DNA of 64,000 bases from Lolium rigidum (lineage: Eukaryota; Streptophyta; Magnoliopsida; Poales; Poaceae): assembly GCF_022539505.1 (NCBI RefSeq), contig NC_061514.1, forward strand, positions 338,813,090 to 338,877,089, read 5' to 3'. Under the pieces are notes generated by a model. The model worked only from the letters and a program-made list of their open reading frames with translations, was not told the DNA's origin and ran no database searches. The number at the start of each line of letters is the position of its first letter. Positions within the stretch are counted from its first letter, which is position 1. Below, one piece after another: positions 56,922-64,000 of this stretch. The translations under genes were made by a program, and so were the position numbers.

Positions 56922-59900
56922 TGTGGTGACCCGGCATACCACTGCATGGTGTAGTATGCAATTCTGACATAACACCAATGAAACACCGTTTCACTATTAT
57001 TACATCGCTCAGAGTGGTACAAAAGAAACATATGACGGTCCAAGGCATGTCTATAGAATTACACACAGACTCTGTTACATAAGATCATCACATCTCCTAT
57101 TTTACATTGAGGTAAAACTACAAAATAACTCCAGAAGAACGACTCGTAGTCTAATCTTATCTCTAACTCTACTTGTAGAGGTTTTGACTAGTTATTGAGG
57201 CTATGAATAGATTCTAGCTAAGTAGGAGCTAGGTTTAGGAATCTAATTACCTTCTACTCCTAGTCTAGGTTTACTCCATGGTAGATGTGGTATTTGACTC
57301 TTCTGACAGAGTCCTGTCCCTTGAAGTAGTTGTTGACTCCTCTGCCTTCGAGTTGCACTATAGATCCTCCTTCGATGCCTCCAAATCTAAGGAGGGGATT
57401 TAAGGTTGGGATGAGTACGAGCGTACTCAACAAGTTCATTATAGGAAAGATGTGTTTAATGCACTAGCTACAGCATTAGAGCAGAAAGTCTAATACTCAT
57501 GCAGTATTTCATAACCATTTCTTCAAAAGGTTGCTTTTATTCAGAAGAACTATGTTCGTCAGCCTTCACCGGTTTACTAGAACTTCATGGAGTTCCTTTC
57601 CGGCAGCGTGCGCAGTCCCATATTGTGGAACAGGGAGTGACAGGTCACGATTGATTACACTCTGCATAGGTATGTTGCTTTACCCAAAAGAGATCTTAAC
57701 CTTGTTGCCAACCGTGCTATAGAATCCGTCCACACTTCCTTTGATGTGAGGCCAGGTATAAGGTCTTAGTCAAAATGCATTCTGCCGCGACCTCGCACAC
57801 CCACCCTTTGTTGCAACTCAGATCCTAGGTCCTCGCCGGTGAGCATACCCCTTTGGATAGCCTCCGACCCCGACGACAATTCAGGACTCTCCCTGATATT
57901 CCTTCGCCGGCGGTTGCAACCCATCATAGACCGCATTACCGTGGGGACTTTATTGGGACCCCCACCCTACCGCTTGTCCTTAACTGGATCAAGTGTCTAC
58001 GGTAAGCGCATCCGTTGATGAACGAGAGGAGAGAACACACTTGAATACTCCGTCACACTCCAGATCTTATGGTTAACACGGGTATTACGGCACAAGAATC
58101 ACTGGACGATATTTGTTGTTAATCCTAGATGGATACAAACCCATTGCAATGGAACCTCCACCATACTCATATCATGGTTCCATTGCCCACCACATAGTCA
58201 TATTCATAGTTATGAAATTAGCATTTTTTTTCATGCAAGAGTGATAAGTATAGTACTTTGCAAGTAATTAGGTAAAAATACTCAAATGACATGAGCAAGC
58301 GATGAACTTGCCTTTCTTGACTGCAAGATTACGCAGGCAAGGTCTTCGATACGCAATAGCTCCAAATTCTGAAATAGCATCATCGTCCAGTAAGGACGAT
58401 GTTTAAAAGGTTGGCAAGGATGCAATAATGCATAAGTATGAGATGCAATCGCTCTAAGCGTGACCTAACCCTGATGATTTAGGATTAGTGAGTTGCAATG
58501 ATTAGTTCAAGGTGTCTTGTACTTTTATAGATGGTTCACAACAAGGTTCTTATTAAGGGTTGATTACTTGGTATCATAAATAAGTAGTGCAATATATTAC
58601 AACAATAACATTACTAGCACACAACAATAGCATTTGGTATAATCCTAACATGTAATGAACCGTAATTGGTTTTAGTACTATATGGCATGGTTAATGATTA
58701 CTTATCATATACTTCAAAAGAATAACTTTTGAAGAACATGTTCTTTGATAAAGAACAAGTATATGATAATTACGTTTGTGGGGTTCTAGGGTTTACTATG
58801 GTTCCAATTAGTTTCTGGAGTAAGGATTAGATGGATCACAACAAGGTTGGATTCATCAGTATCTAGAGCTCCTACTTAGCTAGAATCTATACATGGTTGT
58901 TATCAAGGTTGTCATATATTACTGTTGGTAGATAGCTCTAGTTTATAGGTCCTATTAGGCAGGGTTGAGGATTACTCTTTATTTACTTCAAAAGAATAAC
59001 TTTTGAAGAACATATTACTTAAGTATTAATAAGTATTTTAATTCAGGCTTATGGTGTCTAGGGTTTTGCTATTGGATCCACTAAGTAAAGAATAGTTGGT
59101 TACTAAATAGGATGATGCATAATTCCTTAGTGCTTGTAGGGTTTAGTGGAGTATGGTATGTAAGGGTAAATACCAATCATGGTTATTATTAGGTTTGATC
59201 AATTGGTTTGATACTAAAGGTGGTGAATTAAGGATGATGGCCTTGGTGATAAAATCTAGGGTTGATCCTATTTGATCATCTGGGTTTTTATTAGGATGAG
59301 TACATGAAATACCAACTTATTACTAATATGGCTTCTACTATTTTATGAGAACAAGAATATTTATTTAGTTGCTAATTATAGATTTATGAGTGAATGTTAA
59401 GTTCATAAGATCACATTTCACAATTCCTAGGGTTTTAGAGTTTCACATAAAATGATGATGTTAGCGTTTTGTTCCTAATAGAATTAGGGTTGCATTTGGA
59501 GTTATGGAATTAGGATTTCATATTTGTCATATAAAAAATTGATGAGAAAATTGAATTCAGTAAATCTTAAGTTCAAGTTATTATTGAGTCAAGCATTTAT
59601 ACTTTTATTTATTTAAAAGAAATGATAAATAAGGAAATTACAATTTAGGGTTTTAAATAGAAGTTGAATAAGGGTATATCTTTTAATTCTTTTCTAGGTT
59701 TTGTAGTTATATGTTGGAGTAATGTTTAATTATAGTTTTCATATGATTAAACATAACCATAATGAAACAATTTTTGTATTATATGAAATTTTAATACAAA
59801 ATGATATTTACTATTTTCTTGATGGAAAACTAGAAACAAGAAAATTATATTTTTAGTATTTAGGTGTTAAGAATTTAAGATTTAAAATTTGTCTTCTGAA

Positions 59901-62900
59901 AGTTAGAGGAAAATTCATATTATTGTTATTTTAATTTTAAAGTATTTGTTGCTGTTTTTGTTTTGTTTATAATTTTCCTCTTGTTCAGAAGTTATTTTTA
60001 TTTGGCTTATTGTATCACTTTATTTATTTAAAGAATTGTTCTAAAAAAATAGCCAAATGGCTAGAGCTCAACTGGTCCAACCGGACCAAGTTGGCCTGGC
60101 TCAAATGGCCCGCTCGGCTGGTTGGGATCGAGTTAAACTCGACCCGACCCAACCCCTCTCCCTCACGCTCTCGTCGTCCTCTCATCCTCTCGTTCTCTCA
60201 TACACGCATACATTCCCGAGCTCTCCATGGCCTGGCCGCACCGCCGCTCTTTCCTGGCCGCCTCCGGCCCTCTTCGGCGCCGGCGAGATGGGGTTCTAGA
60301 TTGCCTTGACTAGCTCTACAATTCCCTCCGGTTCGATCTGATTTTCGTGGCCTAGGTCGCTCGCCCATGACCCTTGAAACCCTAGCGGTGGCCGATCGAT
60401 TTGATCGACGCTGGTCTCTTATGGCGTTGCCGTTGGTCGGAGTGGCTCCACCACTGAATTCTCCCTCAATAGTCACTGCCACAACGCCCCCTAACTCCTC
60501 CACGCGCGCGGCCACGAAACCCTCGCTGCTACCGGTGGTGGCTCTGCTCGCTGCCCGTCACTATCGGTGTTGCCGCTGCGCCTTCCTGTGGCCCTCTGCA
60601 TCAATTGCGCCCCTTCACGAGTTTGTGCTCGACAACTAGTTTGAGCCCCAGTTCAACCTCGTCGCCCTCGGCCACCCCCTGGCATCCCGATGGTGTGGTG
60701 GTGATGCTGGTGATGGTGCCCGATTGCTGCTACTACCTCCTCGACCTTTACACCGGTGGGATGGTGTCGCGGTGAAAACTTCGTCCTCGACGCCGGCAGG
60801 ATGGTGCCGTAGGCGCAACCCCGGCGTCATCTGCCTTGCCTGCCTCCTCTACATGACACCGTGAGCTAAACCTCTCCCATCTCTATTTATGATTATAGTG
60901 TTTGGGCTGCACCATTACTACTGCTCCAAACTTGTGCTACTGGTGGTATGTATTTGTATAGTGGAGCTAAATGTCTTAGTGATTTTTATGATGGTTATGG
61001 TATGATGTGATTCGTGGCTTGAGCTAGCGGCTTATATGCATCTCTAGTGGCTTTTTCTGTTGTGGAATATCTAGATCATGTACATACATATCATTGGCCT
61101 GGAAAATATTGTTGGATTGCTGTTGAGCTTGTTTGTTTACCTAATTTGAGTTGGCTGTGACTATTCCAGTGATTGTGAGGTGTGGCTTGAGCTAACCATG
61201 CTCTGATCTAATTGATCACCACCGCTCTTTTGCTATGTGTGGTGCCTCCCTTGTCCCTTCGGATCACCTGCTCATCCTTAACATGTGTGACTTGCAGTGT
61301 GGTTATACTGATGAAACAAAATATTTGTAGTTCATTACTGAAGGGATTCAGTTGTACAACTGTTTATTGTAAAAGTAGGTAATATGCAGTTATTATTGTT
61401 TGCAGCTTGTCCATGTACTTGAGGCTTGCCATATGAGCTTGTATGCTGATTCATTATTGCTTTGCTGCTAGGGTACTATTTGGTTGGCCTGGGAGCATTT
61501 CCTAGACCCCAAGCAATTCTCGGAAGCTTGTTAAATGTTAATCTAATTTATGTGTTGCTGGATAATTTACTTGATGTATTCTTGTGGGCTAGTAAGCTGA
61601 TTCAAGATGGCTTTGTTGTTGGTTCAAGATGCTCCATTGATCCACTGATCGTATTATATACTGGATGTACCATTGGTGGGTTAGAATGACATGCTTTTGT
61701 CTCCTAAAATTAATCCAGGGACAAGTTGATGTTGTTGGTTGGTATATCCTTCTATTTTTGATTGGTAATTTGATAAGAATAGATACTTGTGCTTGATTTG
61801 TTGCCTAGCCAGTGATACATAAGTTGAGGCACATATTGAAATAAGAACATATACTATGGCGCCTAAAATTCTCTATGATGAATCTTGCATAGCACCTATG
61901 TGCAGATCTGAGGGGAATCACTTCTCGTGACTTAAAATGATGATTTATAGTTTGATCTTAGCCTATTTTATTGCTTGCAAATACTGTCCATGTGCTATCT
62001 TTTAATATTTGATACTCTCTGTGGTGCCTCTTAAGAGTGTGCATAGAGATATTTCTTACTTAACAAGATTAGTGTTGTTGGTAGTTATGTAGGGATTTAT
62101 TAGACTTGGATCATAACTATGATCAGATGATGTTAAAATCATCACAAACAACTCATGTTTGACAAACTATTTGATCTGGATGATATGATGCCTTTTTGGG
62201 AATAAATCCAAGTCTAGGCTCAATGAGTTTGGTATACCTATTTCTCTATGCTAGGCATAACTTTGTTGGCTGATGGTGATCTTGTTAGGCTTCTGGATTG
62301 TTGAATCTTCACCCCCTCGACTTAAGCCTGCTCCTCCTGATCTTGATACTTGCTCTGATTTGGGATTGGTAATACTACTATTTTCCTGATTCATTTCATG
62401 ATGTTTGCTGGATGTTTGGATGGAGAACAGTTGATGTTCTTGGGCTACCCTTATCCTACATAATCAGAGTGTGGTTCATAGGCAGCTACAAGTAACATAC
62501 CTTTATACCCTGCCCCCTTGCTGTCTTTGGTCGACAGCAAGACATGCATGCAATGTGTAAGTTGTGTGCTTGCATGGTTGCTGGATATGACTGTGTGCAT
62601 CTCCCCTTATGGATCAGCTCGGCAGATGAAAATATTCACCTTCTCCATCTCTCTTTATTTTTAACATAGCCACTTGGCTTTACCAATCTGTCTATTCTTC
62701 TTTGTTCGTTTTGTAGGTGATCTCTTAAACAAGAACCGTTGAATATCACAACCTTCAAGATTTTAGTTTAGGATTTGTTTTACTTTTCTTATTCTTGTAA
62801 TTGTATTTTCTATTATTTACTTAGTTAGTATTGTAATACATATTGAATATTGTAAAGATAATGTAAATGTTTGTTTTTATTAATAAAGCTCAAGTTTTTC

Positions 62901-63265
62901 TTATTGAGATCTATTGTAATTATGTTTTAAATTATCTATCTATTTTGAATTATCAATGTGTTAATTTTTACATATTGTATTTCATATTATAGTTTGGAAT
63001 TCAAATCCAATTCAATTTCTATTTGAATTCATATTACCTATATTTGATTTGAATTCAAATTTGTTCTCCCAAATGAATTCGTAGAGGTTATGTCGATTTT
63101 TTTTTGCACTTACATCGATGACTAACTCAATTCCATCGATGCAAGAGAAACCTCGATCTCTTTAACAGTTTTAAACAAACGCGCGAAAATTCCCCGGATT
63201 TTCTATGCATGAAAGCAATGCACGGTGTTTTCTCTTTTTCTTACCTCTAAACCTGGGATATAACA
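56922..63265. mobile_element. LTR-type insertion of 6.3 kb, solo-LTR-like (Sukkula/LARD-like)
   Basis: Begins TGTGGTGACCCGGC, ends GGGATATAACA, and is flanked by the 5-bp direct repeat TGCAC (56917-56921 and 63266-63270). Copy A has a single TGCAC at the same point (about 5179), proving an insertion. The TGT...ACA ends and 5-bp duplication are LTR-retrotransposon features, but I see no internal repeat of the terminus, no gag or pol, and no primer-binding site. A very long solo LTR, as in the Sukkula-type large retrotransposon derivatives of Triticeae, is the best fit; the family name is from memory and uncertain. Confidence 0.65.
60050..60860. other. GC-rich, gene-like island in the LTR-type insertion
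   Basis: A sudden GC-rich segment with a pyrimidine-rich leader (CTCTCCCTCACGCTCTCGTC) and several short open frames, followed from 60.86 kb by T-rich sequence that looks intron-like. No frame is long or recognisable. It may be the promoter and first-exon remnant of a captured gene, or simply the normal LTR of this family. Confidence 0.35.
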
Positions 63266-63495
63266 TGCACCTCCCCCACGGCTTGCACCTGAGCCCAGAT
63301 CGGGTTTCATTGCTGCCGATCCCGACCACCGGCCGCGCCCACCTGGCAGAGATCCAGCGGCGGCTCGCGTAGCTGTCGCGGACCTCCGGGAGGAACGCGC
63401 CTACATTGACAAGAGTCCCTATTGGGACTTGTGGTTCGAGGTGAAGCACGCTGCGCGCTGGCGCACCTACTTCACCTCCGCGCCGGCGAGGCCTC

Positions 63496-64000
63496 CACTA
63501 GTAGGAAAACGCTTATAGATGGGATGCTATTCTGTGGCGCACTAGCTTTGCGTGCGCCACATAAATTATTTATGTGGCGCACGAGGGACGGCGCGCCACA
63601 GAAATAGCTTCTTTTTTGGCGCACCAGGCTAGCAAGCACCACAGAAATTTGGTGGGGCCCACGCCCTGCCAGCCCCAATCATAGGTTTCGATATTTCTGT
63701 GGCGCACCAGGGCCAGTGCGCCACAGTAATACGATATTATGTGGCGCACTTGTTCTGGTGCGCCATAGAAATAATACATTCTGTGGCGCACTAGCACCCG
63801 TGTGCCACAGAAATAGAACCTTATATCATCGCCTGTACGCCACCCCGTCTCACCCAAATTATCTCCCCTTATCCCGTACGCCTCCTCCTCCTTCCTCCGC
63901 GCCGCCACCGCCGGCCTAGATGGAGCACGCCGCCGCCGCCTCCTTCCTCCGCGGTGGCCGCATGCCTCCATCCTCCACGCATCCCTGACACCACCAGCAG
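63496..64000 (+). mobile_element. 5' end of a CACTA transposon (runs off the window)
   Basis: Terminal word CACTAGTAGGAAAAC at 63496, typical for Triticeae CACTA elements. The next 320 bases hold the expected subterminal repeats: TGTGGCGCAC and its complement GTGCGCCACA occur many times between 63532 and 63810 in both orientations. These bind the element's transposase in the studied members of the family. A proline-rich start of an ORF may follow after 63900. The rest is outside the window. Confidence 0.85.

Larger units (their letters stand above)
45898..63490 (+). repeat. Duplicated block, copy B, opened by later insertions
   Basis: Direct-repeat partner of 56-5433. Removing 50835-55066, 55993-56282 and 56922-63270 restores collinearity with copy A over LINE, flank and DNA transposon. 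The LINE part also carries the internal tandem duplication. Homology ends at the CACTA element starting at 63496. Confidence 0.85.
56440..63490 (+). mobile_element. Small DNA transposon, copy B, split by an LTR-type insertion
   Basis: Left part 56440-56921 and right part 63266-63490 together correspond to 4690-5433 of copy A, including the start of the transposon-associated ORF (RERIYVTVMVAHIFWEAGAP near 56840, then LHLSPDRVSLLPIPTTGRAH near 63285). The ATG region is deleted relative to copy A (no MAPKR), and stops occur, so the ORF is a pseudogene. The right end of the transposon is missing because a CACTA element starts at 63496. Confidence 0.6.

Noticed and set aside
60010..60639. Proline- and serine-rich ORFs in the GC-rich island
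   Set aside because: Short, overlapping on both strands, no recognisable domain or start context; recorded only as an island.
63570..63971. 133-codon minus-strand ORF at the right edge
   Set aside because: Built from the CACTA subterminal repeats.

Overview
The window looks like nuclear DNA of a Triticeae grass (wheat, barley, rye or Aegilops group). It is dominated by nested plant transposable elements: LINEs, copia and gypsy-type LTR pieces, a Helitron, CACTA, Harbinger-like and Mutator-like elements. The host-type gene is a two-exon secretory class III peroxidase. Nothing bacterial, viral or organellar is seen, and no tRNA or rRNA was recognised. One 100-base run of N (17594-17693) is an assembly gap.

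Layout. 1-6.3 kb: the edge of an LTR element, then a decayed minus-strand LINE (ORF1 and start of ORF2), an unclassified flank and a small DNA transposon with a degenerate ORF. 6.3-10.7 kb: LTR-retrotransposon debris and a copia pol pseudogene with its 3' LTR. 10.7-11.2 kb: AT-rich degenerate repeats. 11.4-37.8 kb: one very large Mutator-like element (MULE), about 26.4 kb, with diverged inverted ends and an 11-bp direct repeat outside them. 38-40 kb: AT-rich intergenic DNA. 40.2-41.4 kb: the peroxidase. 41.8-50.3 kb: a second, longer LINE copy with two internal tandem duplications. 50.3-63.5 kb: a second copy of the 56-5433 block, opened by four later insertions (a MITE, a Helitron inside the MITE, a 5'-truncated LINE and a 6.3 kb LTR-type insertion). 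63.5-64 kb: the start of a CACTA element.

The giant MULE is the most interesting object. It holds a FAR1/MURA-type transposase gene with many frame breaks and three separate genes of the Ulp1/C48 (SUMO-protease-like) class, two of which read cleanly through splice sites in phase. It also holds a fragment of an acidic protein with SUMO-interacting-motif-like strings, a GC-rich segment that may be captured host DNA, and five tandem arrays. The arrays differ in unit length (23, about 122, about 129 and about 244 bp) and in orientation, but most share one hidden rule: the tetranucleotide GTAC (or GCAC) recurs every 23 bp, even where the bases between have diverged completely. I infer a protein-binding ladder, perhaps for the transposase or a host factor.

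The repeated blocks at 56-5433 and about 45.9-63.5 kb act as built-in empty-site controls, so the later insertions in the second block can be delimited almost to the base.
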